The position numbers were made by a program, and so were the translations under genes. Shown here in pieces: positions 23,201 through 33,020 of a DNA stretch of 64,000 nucleotides. The stretch spans positions 23,517,070-23,581,069 of the forward strand of contig NC_092671.1 of the NCBI RefSeq assembly GCF_964355755.1. The letters run 5' to 3'. Source of the stretch: Antedon mediterranea. Taxonomy: Eukaryota > Echinodermata > Crinoidea > Comatulida > Antedonidae. Under the pieces are notes generated by a model. That model searched no databases, was not told where the DNA came from, and saw nothing but the letters and a program-made list of their open reading frames with translations. How positions within the stretch are numbered: the first letter of the stretch is position 1; each line of letters opens with the position of its first letter.

Positions 23201-26200
23201 TCATCTGTTCGTCATTGCCACCATGTGAAATCACACTCACCCAGCATCTGTTGAGGGCAAATTATGTATCTATTATGTGGAGACACGCTCATACTCCTCA
23301 GCCAACACAAAACCTACACCCACTAAACTATGGATGGGTTGATAATGGTGATGGAAGGTATGTACCTAAATGGTTTGCTGGAAATGCTCTACGGATACGT
23401 TGACGAGTGATCCACACTCGGAACAAAGTGCTGAAGCAAACACAATTCTTGACGATACTGATGCAGGAATATTGGAAGAAAGTGATGATGAAGAACTTGA
23501 AATAATAGATTTTGAAGCTGAAATCGATGATGACCAACCTTTGTGATGACAGTGAAAGTGACTGTGATGATGACGAATAGAGAAACTCAAAAGATTATGC
23601 ATTAGGCCTACGGCTGATTTAATAGTTTTTAATCGTTTACATAAAACATTTCACAGTTTTGAAGTAAATGTTGTATAATATATCAAATATAAAACTATTT
23701 GATCCATAGATAGTTGGCAAGAAGAATCCAGTATCATTACAGTGTGATATAATCAAATTTATAAATGACGCTGTCACAAATCATGTAAAAAGAAATCCAA
23801 TAGCCCCTATTGGTTTTATTATATCGTGTATTCTGTTCAGCTAGTAATGGAATATGATGAATGTACAATATTCAGTTATTTAATGCATACAGCCAGTAAA
23901 CCTCGATGTCTTTGCTCAATTGTGCTTTTACAGTGTGTCGGTAGTTACACTGCATGTAAAATATTTGACCTGGGTTCAGTTAGAGAAAAATAATGTGCAA
24001 TAATCAATACAGTAGTCGATCCATTATGGATAAGTAACGATATTTAATTTGGTCCTGAGTATGTTGCATTTTATCAGTTAACACTGAATGTCTAATGTTA
24101 GTACAGTAACAATTTCAAATTTGACTTGAGCAGTTATAGTAAAATAATGTGCAATAATCGATACAGTAGTCGATCCATTATGGATAAGTAACGATATTTA
24201 ATTTGGTCCTGAGTATGTTGCATTTTATCTAATGTTAGTACAGTAACAATTTTAAATTTGACTTGGGCAGTTATAGTAAAATAATGTGCAGTAATCAATA
24301 CAGTAGTCGATCCATTATGGATAAGTAACGATATTAAACAATTAAACAGTAACAATTAAAATTTGACTTTGGTTCAGTTAAAGTAAAACAATGTGCAGTA
24401 ATCGATCCATTATGGACAAGTAACGATGTATAAAATGTTGGCAAATTAAGTTTTTTGTTGGTTTTTATCAGTCTAATTCACATGAAAACGGTTACTTTTT
24501 AAAATTTAAATTGAGTTAAAAATACAGTAATAGTGTGCAATCGATAGTCTAATCTATACCTTACCAATTCTCTAAGTGATTTATGTTGAATTCGAACTAT
24601 TATTTACTTTACTATTATGTTATGTTATGTTAAAAAATGTTGCAAATTTAGATTTCATTGCCTTTTTTCATATAGACATATCACTAGTGTCTAGTGTGTA
24701 ATTAAAACAATATTTAAATCGAGTTATAATAATAATGTACAATAATCAGTACCGGTGTCGATCATTATGAGTGTAATTATTTAGTTTATCTGAAAAATAT
24801 TCTTAAAATTATATCATTTTGATCGAAATAATGATTTTGATATAATATTGATTGTTCAAAATGTTACCCTAAAATACAAATCTGCTGTTGGTTATTTTAA
24901 GTGTTTTTGTTGGTGTTATTTATTATTCCAAAATAAAAGTCACTCGTTATCGTGGATATGTTTGTATTATTGACATTGTTGATCACGAATGGAGCCTCGG
25001 GCATTTGAGCTGCTGTGTACCCAATAAAGTTTTTAAAAAAATGATTCATACTTCATGCCCATTTTGGGCTAGTTCTTAAGAGTTTGATGTTTTGGTACAG
25101 GAAACAACTGCTCTCTTTATTGTTTTAGCATTCTACTGTGTATTTATTGTCCGTATCACGTATTTCTAACTCAGCTGAACGCCATAAGACGACATACGCG
25201 CCGATTATATAGCCGAATAGGGGGAAACTGCGGACCTTTATGGCTGCTGTCTGAGCTTGTACAGGATAAAGTTGCTGTCATTGGTGTTTTTGTCATCCCC
25301 AATATGTACTGCTGCCATTAAAAAAAGATTCAACCTTGTATCGCTTCACATGAATAAACCCATTTGGGCGTGGCCCTAAAATGTTGCTGTTTGGCAGGAC
25401 AAAGTTACTGTCATTGGTGATATAATCATTAGTAGCCCACTGCGAATGATATCCAAAAAAGTTTATCCTTGTATCGCTTTACATGAATAAATGCATTTTT
25501 ACCCACCTATGTTTATGATCCCCACAGGCCCCATGTACAGGCTGTGACCCGGCAGCAATGTCGAATATTGCATCTCGCCCTAATACGCACCTAACTACAT
25601 CATCTAACCTTTTGTATCTTTTCACATGAATAAATCTTCCGGGCGCCAGGTCTATTACTCATGTTTCTCCTGTTCTTAGCCTTCCAACATGGTTTCTACC
25701 CCAAAAGATCTTGTCTCACTATTATCTTGCCTCTCTTTTACCTTTTGCCTACTCTGCCATCGAAAGTAAATCTCAACTTGATGTTATTTACACTGATTTT
25801 TCGAAAGCCTTTGACCTGGTCTCCCATCAACTTCTTGTCCATAAACTTTCCAAATTTGGTATTTCTGGCCCTCCTTAAATTATTTGTTAGTTACCTGGAT
25901 TTCAGGCAACAACCATTATGTTTAGGTCAAGCTTCTGATTGGCTCACTGTTTTGTCTGGAGTCCCCCAGGGCTCGATCCTTGGTCCCTTATTATTTAATA
26001 TCTTTATCAATGACCTCCTTCTAATCTTTCTTCTTCCTGCTTACTTTTTGCAGATGATCTTAAACTCTTTAATACTATCAATTGCCCTAATAATACTGTT
26101 TCCCTTCAAGATGACCTTTGTACTCTCTTCAGATGGACCACCACCTGGAAGCTGAGTTTAAACTTACCAAAATGCAAAATTATGACGATTACAAAGAAAA

Positions 26201-29200
26201 GACAATATATCCAATATGATTACAGCATTAATAATCATGTTTTGGAAAGAATTGACCGTCTTAGTATTATTATCGACTGTAACTTAAATTTTATTCCTCA
26301 AGTTGATGCTGCTGTTAGTAAAGCAAATAGAATGTTCGGCATCTTGAATACTGTAGTGTCGTGTCCAATACATTTTTGTCTGCTCATAGTACGTACGTCT
26401 TCAAAGAGTCCAAGATCGTTTTGTACGTTTTGTTTTTTTCTACTTGTCACTTTATCTGTCTCTCTTCCTTCTCTTGTCTCTCGTCGTTCAATTGTAATTT
26501 TATCTCCTTGTTTTTAAAGCAGTTGGTTGTCGTACTCGTAATTCTAAATGTATAATCTTCTTTATGTGCCGTATTGTCATTGTTACCAAGAATGGATTAG
26601 TCTCACGTATTTGTCTTCTTTTTAATAATTCATAATTGTGTTGTTAAAGATAATTCTATTGATCTCTTTTTTGACCGTTATAATTGTTTTTGTAATAAAA
26701 TTAGTAAGATTGTATAAATTTGTATTGCAGGCCTATAGGCCTTAAGATATATATTATTCCATTCTGTAAGGGGCGGGTTTCCCGCTGTTGAATAAGATTA
26801 TGAAATAAAAATAAATAAATAAATAAAATAAATTTCAAAATCTTAAGATACTGTATTTATTGAAATATATTATGTAGTTATGAAATCAAATAATAATAAT
26901 GTATTTATCTATTTTATGCTTAAATACAGAAAAAGACACAATGGATGTCTGGTGTAATGGCAGTAAATTACCTACAGCTGTAAGTACAATTGCTTATATC
27001 GTGTATATTTATAAGAACCCATCTTTTTCTAAACTGCAAATTCCTATTACATTTATTAAATGTTAAAGTTGTTGTGGATATGTATGTTGCTTTGTTTTAA
27101 ATTTTCAAATATTAGTAATTGTATTTCTGGTTAGTATCTTAAACCAAATGTTTGTTAGGCTAAGGGTATGTTCAAACTGACAGCGTAAGGTTATTTAAGG
27201 CATACAGTAATCTGTTGCATTAAAAGTCAAGGTGTTCAAATGCAAAAATCAAAATATCTTGTTTTTAAAACCCTCTGATCGTTGGGTCAAAGTGCATAAA
27301 ACATATGTATGTATTCATTACCAATGCATGAAAGTTTACATTTTAAAGTATTTTATTTTAAAGTTATTTTTAATTTAAAATTAAAAACCAGATTTGAACT
27401 TGTCACTTTGACACAACGCCACGTGCACGTACACTAGAAAATGCAAACAGAAAAAAATTACAGCACTTATGACCTGATAATATGTTGTTGGTGCTAAATT
27501 CTAAAGTTTATTTTGTGCCTTATAGTATATAGAGTATAATACTGTATACATACTACATACAGTGTAATGCTACTGAATCTAGCTAAAAAATATGGTGAAT
27601 TGGGACAAAATTGTAGGCAAAGGTTTTTCAGTTTTAAATGAATGTTTCTCTGTATTACAGTCAATATGATGAAATTTTCAAATTAAATTACATACACAAG
27701 GTAATTAGTGATCCGTTAATATTGTTCGTGGTTCATAAAAAAAATAGAAAAGGTAGTCAATTTATAGAACCTAAATTTTCCAAAAAAAGTGTGACTTAAA
27801 TTGTGTTTTCACCTGTGTTATACATGGTATTTGATCACTACTTTCAATGTGTTCATTGGGTTTAAAAACCTTTATTCAAATTTTGAACATGATGACGTCA
27901 TCAAAATTAAGCATGAAGATAATAGTTTCGGAAGATAATTGTTTTAGCAACACCATATTAAATGGTTGAAGAAATTCTGATAGAATCGAGATGCAATTTT
28001 TTTTTTATTCAACTGGCCATATGATGACGTTACAACGTCCGATTGGAAAATTGTTTACATGAATTTGTATCTTCAATTCAACAGCTTCCAGAAAACGTTT
28101 TAATCATGAGTGTTACTTTTTATTCTGACAAGCTATAAAGTTATGAAATTTACTGCAAAGATAAAAAAAAGTGACCCACATTTTTTGACGTGATGAAAAG
28201 AAATGGTAAGTTGGCGCGTACCACGCTGAGAGTGTTAAAGAGTTGCTATCCAATCGAGTTTGAACAATACCATGAAAGCCCCAGTGGACATCTGCATATC
28301 AAGCAGAAGGTTCCGGGTACGAGCAGAAGGTTCCGGGTTCGAGCCTCGGTTGAGGCAACTTTTTCTCATTCTCACAGATTTCCTCATCTTTTATCGTTTC
28401 AAATTAATTAATTAAAAAAAATACAAACAAAGGTCAACTTCTAGCATACATTCCTCACTCCACACAATTTCTTCTCAAAAAGCTTCTACTTTTAAAATAC
28501 GATAAATTATAAAAAAGTACTAAAATAGAGGTTATGATGTCATAAAATTATTGTTAACTTTATTCTTTATATATTATAGTGATAAAAATGATATTATTTT
28601 GATATTTTTAATAATCTAAAGAATATTTGTTATAAAATTATGATCTAATGACGTAAACATTATACGATATGTTTTTCATTTTTTTTATTGTTGCTTGGTT
28701 TAAAAACCAGTAAACAATCGCACGCTCTGATGCACTAGGTTGAATGTACGCTGCAAATGTAAAGGGCTGAGAATTCTGCACACGCAATAGCCTATTATGC
28801 GAGTGAACTTAGTATGTGCAGGTCAAGGGTCATTCATGTGAAATCATGCATTAAAAATTCTAAAAGCTCAAAATTAAGTTTAAAGCGTGAATTCTGCCAT
28901 TTGCGTGATAAAAAAAATGGTTAATATTTAAAAAGGGTAAAACATATGATTTTTTTGTACAAATCGCCATTCTTTGTACATTCACCAAATTTGAGTCCAT
29001 TCCGAATTAAAATAACACTATATCAGCAGGTTAATAATGACAAAATGCGCACAATAATTGCACAAAAGTGCTGAAAATGGCTTTTTTCGGTTTTTTTTCT
29101 CTTTTGTCATAGATTATCACATTTAACAAAGCGCATCTCGGTTATATTGTGCTCGATTTTCATTCAAATTTTAGTATGTCAATTGACACCATGACGTAAA

Positions 29201-31166
29201 AAATTGAATAACACAGGTCATGTAATTTCATCTTCGCCATATATTTGAATATCTTACAGCTCTTCAGAATTAAAGGTGACCTTAAAGATTATAACTTATT
29301 ATGAAAGCTGATGAGATGTAGATATGAATTCATATAAAAATTAAGCCTATTGGATGTTGTGACGTTATCATATGGCCAGTTGAAGTTAAAAAGTAGTTTA
29401 AATTTATAAATAAAAAAAATAATTTATTTAGTCAAAGTTATACAAATTTCAAAGAGCGCGCACTGCGTTTCTGCATATTTTATTCCAATTCTTATTCCAC
29501 TCCCCCTCTAGGAAGTGTAGACGATGGTTCTCGGAATGATAATGACTCGAGTAAAAAGTTTTAGAAGGACATTCTGGCTTGGACAATTTCGGCCGGTTAC
29601 CATGATTTAAATGCTTTTGATATTCGTAAAACTAAACCTACTCACTAACCTCTTTCACAGTGTCTTAGATGATTAATAGCATTTTACGTATAGTGTTTAT
29701 TGTAGATATGAAAAGTGGTAAAAAGGAATAATAAATGCTTGGAAAATTGTAGATAATAGTCCGATGAAATCTACTAAAAATAGTATAATTCTGTTATAAA
29801 ATAATACAATATTGTGTTTTTTGTGAGGGGGGGGGGGGGGAGTAGTGGCGATAATTATTGCAATTGATGCTTTTATTGGGGAGGTGTTCCGTACGTTTAT
29901 TCAAATAAATACCATCCTAATTAATACATTACTCCGCGACACAGTGAGCCGTTTTGGCCTAAGAAGTAAGACGTTTTAGACGGCTTGCAACATGGGCAGA
30001 AGTATCCCAGGGTCCTGACGGGGCACAGCACACAGTATACATAGGCCCTAAAGAGTCCTGGCAGCTTATTCAATAACTCAGCTTATTCAATAACTCGGCT
30101 ATTGAGGTTTCATTCGATTTCAAACAACAGCTCTTATCCTCAATTCTCTCGATGTAATTTTATATAATTATTTCCCACAATTTACTTCTATGTTTTATGA
30201 ATATATTTAATTTGATCTTTATGTACTACTATACCTTCACACGCGCGGTCCGAAAATAAACAAAAAAAACAAAATGGCTATCGCCACCAAGCACCAACGG
30301 CCAACTTAGTTGAAACAGGGAGGGAGTTGTTTTACAACTCCCTGGTTGAAACCAACCATGCAGGGAAGTTGCAAGGTGATTGACACACCACCTGACCGTG
30401 AACCCGGAAATTACTTCTACCACGCGTAGAGTTTAAATTTACCGATTGAAATCAGAAAATTTTGTTATAAAACCCTTTATAATATCTTCCTAAGATAGAT
30501 TTATGGAACAATAGCGTAGTACTTTAAACTAATGTTATAAAATCTACGTTTCGCGGTACATCTGAGATAGATAAGGTAGATATCCAAGGCGGAGATTAGT
30601 ACCAAAGTTTTTCCATTGTGCTCGCCTACTGTATGTCAGAATTAACCATAATTTATATATAGATGCTACACTATATAGATATACAGTATATACTCTATAT
30701 GGCATATATTATAGGCACAACTCGGCATTACTAAGCGTATAATGTATCGGGTCATAGGATGGCATACATCAACATTTTTTAATCATATGTTAACGTACAT
30801 GCATGTTTTTAAAAAATGTATTTTATTTACAGTAAAATTATAAAATGATCACCTATAATTCGTCAAATTAAGTGACAAATTAAATTCTAGTTAAAAATAT
30901 TTGTTACCAATTTTTTTGCTCTTAATTTGCATTTTTCAGCTAATTTGAATGTGACAGAGTTGTGATTATCAGAGTAGAACTAGTTACCTGTATTTGCATT
31001 TATATTTTGGATTTAGGGTGAATTTGTAGATGATGGAACAGAAACCAACTTTCACATCAGGGACCATAGCTGTTACGTGAAGACAGTTAGTAGCTTTAAA
31101 AAAAAAGAAGGAATACTACATGCACTTTTTGTAGATGATGTTGAAATTGCAGAATCAACTCTTTGA
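8182..31166 (+). CDS. FAIM: Fas apoptotic inhibitory molecule, four coding exons
   Basis: Joined exons 8182-8292, 15117-15339, 26930-26979 and 31017-31166 give 534 nt, 177 residues plus stop; vertebrate short FAIM is about 179 residues. All junctions are GT-AG and the frame is kept (phases 0, 1, 0). Recognisable family blocks in order are FEHGTTSGKRV (exon 1), WMFKLVG and SGFAYEYSLEVDGKSLKK (exon 2), DTMDVWCNG (exon 3), and GEFVDDGTET with a C-terminal KKKEGILHALFVD (exon 4). FAIM is a soluble cytosolic protein of two beta-sandwich domains, reported to protect cells from Fas-induced death and from protein aggregation. No break or missing block is visible. ATG 8182 is chosen because the protein then starts MSDIVAQWDV, matching the family N-terminus; no upstream in-frame ATG adjoins it. 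The long form with extra N-terminal residues was not found. Confidence 0.96.
8735..8960 (+). repeat. Dispersed repeat, related to 62815-62995
   Basis: In FAIM intron 1. Shares ATTCGATTGGGAACT, a TTTTTGCATTCAAATTGTAAA-like stretch and a (T)AAATA..TACTCAAYGG segment in the same order with 62815-62995, at moderate divergence. Probably an old LINE or SINE 3' region. The neighbouring 8460-9560 also looks like degenerate direct repeats (AACATGGTA.TT recurring), with no coding signal. Confidence 0.5.
10336..10427 (+). promoter_or_regulatory. Candidate alternative promoter and first exon
   Basis: A TATA-like TTATATAAAAG lies at about 10341. About 80 bp further on, CCCTAG is followed by a consensus donor GTAAGTAT, and the upstream flank carries GTGACGTCATT and GC-rich sequence. 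This is the arrangement of a TATA promoter with a short non-coding exon, inside FAIM intron 1 and on its strand. No transcript evidence; it could be chance or part of a mobile element. Confidence 0.25.
12340..12452 (+). other. Candidate non-coding first exon with GTGAGT donor
   Basis: A stretch less AT-rich than its surroundings ends AAGACAACG followed by GTGAGTATA. It sits in FAIM intron 1 and could be an alternative 5' exon. No ORF; weak evidence. Confidence 0.2.
12650..12745 (+). repeat. Short tandem repeat, ~30-bp unit, about 3 copies
   Basis: ACCATYMACAGACAAAGRMGG recurs three times at about 30-bp spacing. Non-coding, in FAIM intron 1. Confidence 0.7.
13200..13600 (+). repeat. Dispersed repeat sharing blocks with 39700-40040
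   Basis: Shares with 39700-40040 the ordered blocks ACAATTTGAG.CC, GAGATA, AAGGTCAAAGGTCAAA, and ATGGCC/GGCCATTTT segments. Both copies contain AGGTCAAAGGTCA. A C-run meeting a G-run at 13544-13568 lies inside. No coding signal. Confidence 0.55.
13905..14080 (+). repeat. Degenerate minisatellite GGCCGAGTTGAC
   Basis: About ten imperfect copies of a 14-20-bp unit with the core GGCCGAGTTGAC. The minus-strand ORF across it is just the repeat translated and is not annotated as a gene. Confidence 0.8.
14165..14885 (-). repeat. Diverged single copy of the 1.5-kb unit family
   Basis: Read on the minus strand it follows the same order as the tandem units: ACGAATT..CTTTGATGAATT palindrome remnant, GGTGAAATTACGGGACCCAC, a GACGTTATC block, GAGCGCGC-like, and TGGCCATATGATTATGTCAA. 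Heavily diverged and about half a unit long, in FAIM intron 1. Confidence 0.75.
15117..15339 (+). CDS. FAIM: FAIM coding exon 2
   Basis: Acceptor TGACAG ends at 15116 and donor GTGAGT starts at 15340. The exon starts GAA ATC TTT (EIFRKNWMFKLVG) and carries most of the N-terminal beta domain, including the conserved SGFAYEY and GKSLKK. It leaves one base of a split Glu codon (phase 1). Confidence 0.96.
16981..17490. mobile_element. MITE with CCCCTTTCACAC ends inside Gypsy LTR
   Basis: Left end CCCCTTTCACAC and right end GTGTGAAAGGAG are inverted repeats. The flanks (GTGGTGGCACTATATAATA and TATATGTATGGAG) are contiguous in the other LTR at about 21990-22015, which acts as an empty site. Internal copies of GGTGTGAAAGG are present. 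The target duplication is probably within the TATA-rich flank. No ORF. Confidence 0.78.
18115..18641. mobile_element. 527-bp TIR element inside Gypsy integrase
   Basis: Ends GTTCCGCAA and TTGCGGAAC, flanked by GCT on both sides (18112-18114, 18642-18644). Removing the element and one GCT rejoins the Gypsy C-terminal reading frame across KWSTAAYEP without gain or loss, so the boundaries are well supported. No transposase. Confidence 0.82.
20481..21195. mobile_element. hAT-like MITE with ~55-bp TIRs inside Gypsy
   Basis: Termini GGGCTAYGGTCACACTACAG match in inverted orientation, and similarity continues through GCCWGGCTTG..GGTGAGTC on both arms. The flanking 8-mers (TGATTTCT, AGTTTTCT) match at 6 of 8 positions, consistent with an old 8-bp duplication. 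It separates the Gag zinc-knuckle region from the protease region. No transposase ORF. Confidence 0.8.
21446..21633. mobile_element. Small foldback element in Gypsy gag
   Basis: The first 50 bases (AGCATGGTGATGGTTGATMT..) are the reverse complement of the last 50 (..ATCAACCATCACCATGCT), with a non-palindromic centre of about 85 bp. Lies between two Gag pieces of the Gypsy element. Confidence 0.8.
22839..23096 (-). pseudogene. Fragment of transposon-borne protein, N-side piece
   Basis: Minus-strand peptide with LLGNFHIGIFRSC, EDSGMEYILTESDLLAEGS and LYNRCTRIHQLSAMAKAL. It resembles the 'GDFH...GSGL..' region of uncharacterised repetitive proteins common in invertebrate genomes. It should precede the piece at 23077-23403, but lies in opposite orientation. 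Function unknown to me. Confidence 0.5.
23077..23403 (+). pseudogene. Fragment of transposon-borne protein, C-side piece
   Basis: 108 codons, TAYVYKIYG, INKARYQSF, LPPCEITLTQHLLRANYVSI, WRHAH and a final GWVDNGDGRYVPKW. This LPP..L.QH..RANY pattern is the C-terminal part of the same uncharacterised repetitive-element protein. It is followed by an acidic Asp/Glu-rich stretch in a shifted frame (to about 23570). Within the TIRs of 22581-24430. Confidence 0.55.
25240..25645 (+). repeat. Imperfect tandem repeats ahead of LINE
   Basis: Three diverged copies of a ~130-bp unit with GTATCGCTTYACATGAATAAA and ACAAAGTTRCTGTCATTGGT. Possibly the 5' part of the LINE immediately downstream or a separate repeat. 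No ORF. Confidence 0.6.
25650..26835 (+). pseudogene. Non-LTR retrotransposon, RT 3' part, frameshifted
   Basis: Reverse transcriptase motifs in order over two frames: QHGF.P.RSC (about 25685), YTDFSKAFD (about 25790), SGVPQGSILGPLLF (about 25955), FADDLKLF (about 26047), then NLPKCKIMTI and DRLSIIIDCNLNF to about 26350. 5' truncated. A non-coding tail with GCAGGCCTATAGGCC and a hairpin GGCGGGTTTCCCGC ends in AAATAAATAAATAAATAAA near 26810-26835, a typical LINE 3' end. The motifs fit the Jockey/CR1 group; exact clade not determined. In FAIM intron 2. Confidence 0.88.
26930..26979 (+). CDS. FAIM: FAIM coding exon 3 (50 nt micro-exon)
   Basis: Acceptor AATACAG ends at 26929 and donor GTAAGT starts at 26980. 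It completes the split Glu codon and encodes KDTMDVWCNGSKLPTA, strongly matching the vertebrate FAIM linker to domain 2. It is too short to appear as a long ORF and is identified by homology plus splice phase. Confidence 0.95.
27389..28196 (+). repeat. Diverged copy of the 1.5-kb unit family
   Basis: Starts AGATTTGAACTTGTCACTTTG like the unit start at 60781, then CGCCACGTGCACGT, ACATACAGTGTA, TGATGACGTCAT, TCAACTGGCCATATGATGAC and TTCCAGAAAACGTTTTAATC in the usual order. About the first half of a unit, in FAIM intron 3. Confidence 0.85.
28200..28400 (+). mobile_element. Possible tRNA-derived SINE remnant
   Basis: GGGTTCGAGCCTCGG resembles a Pol III B box, upstream TTGGCGCGTACCACG could be a decayed A box, and the segment ends in a GCAACTTTTTCTCATTCTC tail. 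A 20-bp direct duplication (GCAGAAGGTTCCGGGTWCGA) sits at the B box. The spacing is longer than in a normal tRNA gene, so it is not a functional tRNA. Confidence 0.4.
29085..29497 (-). repeat. Diverged unit copy, minus strand, part 1
   Basis: Reverse complement of unit sequence: GATGTTGTGACGTTATCATA, GGCCAGTTGAA, AAAGCGCATCTC and AGAGCGCGCA in the expected minus order. It continues after an unrelated 1.1-kb stretch at 30620-30900, suggesting an insertion split it. Confidence 0.7.
29498..30619. other. Unassigned intron 3 segment
   Basis: Interrupts the inverted unit copy. Contains a G-run (29826-29840), a small hairpin at about 30319-30343 (GGGAGTTGT/ACAACTCCC) and AT-rich sequence. No ORF supported; probably an inserted element whose ends I could not define. 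Confidence 0.4.
30620..30900 (-). repeat. Diverged unit copy, minus strand, part 2
   Basis: Shares with 14630-14880 GGATGGCATACATCAAC, ATGATCACCTATAATTC and GTGACRAATTAAATTCTAGT. It is the reverse-complemented start of a 1.5-kb-type unit including the decayed GTCA palindrome. In FAIM intron 3, close to exon 4. Confidence 0.7.
31017..31166 (+). CDS. FAIM: FAIM coding exon 4, terminal
   Basis: Acceptor GATTTAG ends at 31016. Encodes residues 129-177, GEFVDDGTETNFHIRDHSC to the TGA at 31164-31166. This is the second beta domain up to EIAESTL, close to the vertebrate C-terminus. No clear AATAAA was seen in the next 150 bases, so the 3' UTR end is not placed. Confidence 0.95.
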   Translation, partial: GEFVDDGTETNFHIRDHSCYVKTVSSFKKKEGILHALFVDDVEIAESTL

Positions 31167-32369
31167 TATGTAGTTCTACTGAACACTATACTATGTTGGC
31201 CTATTGAACACTAAACTATGTTTAAAAGTAAATGTCAATTATTATTCGTATCGCAAGCAATGTCATATTATAATTAACGTTGTAACAGAAAAGTGTTCAG
31301 GCGCTTCCGTTTCAAACTGAAGCGTCACCGATTCGGGTGGTATGCAGGAGTAAATTTGATTGGATAGAGGTCAAAATCTTGAATGCATGACTTTCGTATC
31401 TTAGGCGTCGTTCACTAATCTTGTACCTTGAGCTGTTGTAACAAACAAAAGATTAGTGTTTTCCCGGTTCAATACCTATGTAGTTTTACGCTGCGTACAA
31501 TACGAAAACATAACTTCGTAGGTCTGGACAGGCCCTAAATCACAGAAGCTATTGAATGTCTTTTTCACACAAGAAATAGTCAAATTGACTGGAAGTCAAT
31601 GGGTTTTTAGTTGAATGTAACCACTGTTTATTTTGTCTTTTTGTAAGTAAAAACATTATTTTTTACAATTTTTTTTTTCCTACGAAGTGATTAACATTAT
31701 TACAACTGCGAAATGGCCTATTCAAAGTCTTTTTTAATTAATCTTTTCATATTTTTGGGGGACAATATAGCTTTAAACTGAAATACACTTTCAATACAAA
31801 GTGATTTCTAAAGTGGTTCAGTAGTAAAATACAACATATAACATAAAATTTAAAAAAAAGAGAAATATAAAAATACTAGCAGCAGTACCCGTCTTTGACA
31901 GGTGGCGTATAACTAATAACACAGAGTTCAATTGAGAAAATTATCGAGAGAAGGTATCAATTTATATTTATATTTTTGAAGACATCTTAAAGAAATTTGA
32001 ATTGAAAGTTTTATTGATGGATTAAGTCAATATCAAATACTATACCGAGCTGCATTCGTGATTGAATATGAAGGAAATGGTTACGAACAATTTTACTTTT
32101 AAACTATACGTAAAATTTAAATGAAAGTGTTAAGAAGATACATAAATAGTAAAAATACTGTATAGTAATAATCTAATTAGATTAATTCTTTCATTATGTT
32201 ACCCTCAGGAAATAACAAAAAAAGTAGTTTGGCTTTTACAAAGTTGTCATATGTTTTTTATTTTATAGTACTTAAATAGACCATATTTATTTGATGCCCT
32301 GGATTTTGAGGCACTGGGATAATAATCGATTACAATATGATAGAAACATTATGAATAATACCACCAAAC
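31167..32369. other. Downstream of FAIM; no coding feature
   Basis: AT-rich, with no conserved ORF or repeat structure that I can define. It should contain the FAIM 3' UTR. Confidence 0.4.
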
Positions 32370-32740
32370 TTGCGAGTTAGGATGACTATAACGAGGCATT
32401 TAATAAAAAGGCAAATTGCCTTAAAATGTAAATGTGACGTGTTTCGAGAAACCATTCTGGATTCTGCAGATTCTGCTTTCAAACTTAAGGTCAAGGGAGC
32501 CCTCCACATCTCGTGGAGTAAACCTTCCTTGAACAAACAAATCTATAACTTAGGCGTCACACTTGCCATATGATTGGTTGTTGCCTACATTCCTTGTTTT
32601 ATTATGCTAATTACTTACTTATTTACATACAATATGTCCTATTGGTATATAAGCACTCTAGGCGTTGTTTACTGTTCTGATGATGAGAATAGTTTCTCGA
32701 AACATGTCACATTTACATTTAAAGATAATAGAAACAGTAA
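32370..32740 (+). pseudogene. Penelope-like element C-terminal scrap
   Basis: The peptide FRETILDSADSAFKLKVKGALHISWSKPSLNKQ resembles the end of the GIY-YIG endonuclease domain of Penelope-like retroelements (usual pattern ..ALHI..KPSLNKQ), followed by a stop at about 32571. The downstream non-coding text has CTGATGATGAGAAT and TCTCGAAACATGTC, typical of Penelope 3' regions. The catalytic part is missing. Family call from memory of motifs only. Confidence 0.55.
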
Positions 32741-32899
32741 TAAATTGCAACTGAAAAACTTCTACATTATATATATGTCATAAGAAAAATTTTAAAATAC
32801 ATTTAAAAAGAAATTCTTTCTAGTGGTACTGTGTTTTTTGTTATTACTGTAGTGCTGCACGATATACAATGTTTGTTTTTTTGTTGTCTTGGCATTGTA

Positions 32900-33020
32900 T
32901 ATACAATAATTGTGATGATCCAACTCTGAAACGACATACAATTGACCATTATTGGGAAAAACATGGCGATGTTAAATTCAGTCCTGCTACAGTGAGAGAC
33001 TGTCCCCGAGATTGTTGATC
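32900..33020 (+). pseudogene. Possible coding scrap, unrecognised
   Basis: About 38 open codons read NNCDDPTLKRHTIDHYWEKHGD..FSPATVRDCPRDC and stop. Cys/His-rich and protein-like in composition, but too short to assign. Could be an exon or transposon remnant. Confidence 0.25.

Larger units (their letters stand above)
22581..24430. mobile_element. DNA transposon with ~140-bp TIRs and repeated right end
   Basis: 22581-22717 is an inverted match of 23968-24105 (shared words AATGTGCAATAATCAATACA, GGATAAGTAACGATATTTAA, TAATGTTAGTAC). The right side carries three further direct, progressively shorter copies of that segment, near 24128, 24275 and 24385. The interior holds coding remains of a repetitive-element protein of unknown function in two opposite orientations (see the two pseudogene entries). 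Family not identified. Confidence 0.78.

Noticed and set aside
22500-24430. piggyBac or hAT transposase
   Set aside because: No DDE/DDD motifs in the fragments; the pattern matches an uncharacterised repetitive protein only.
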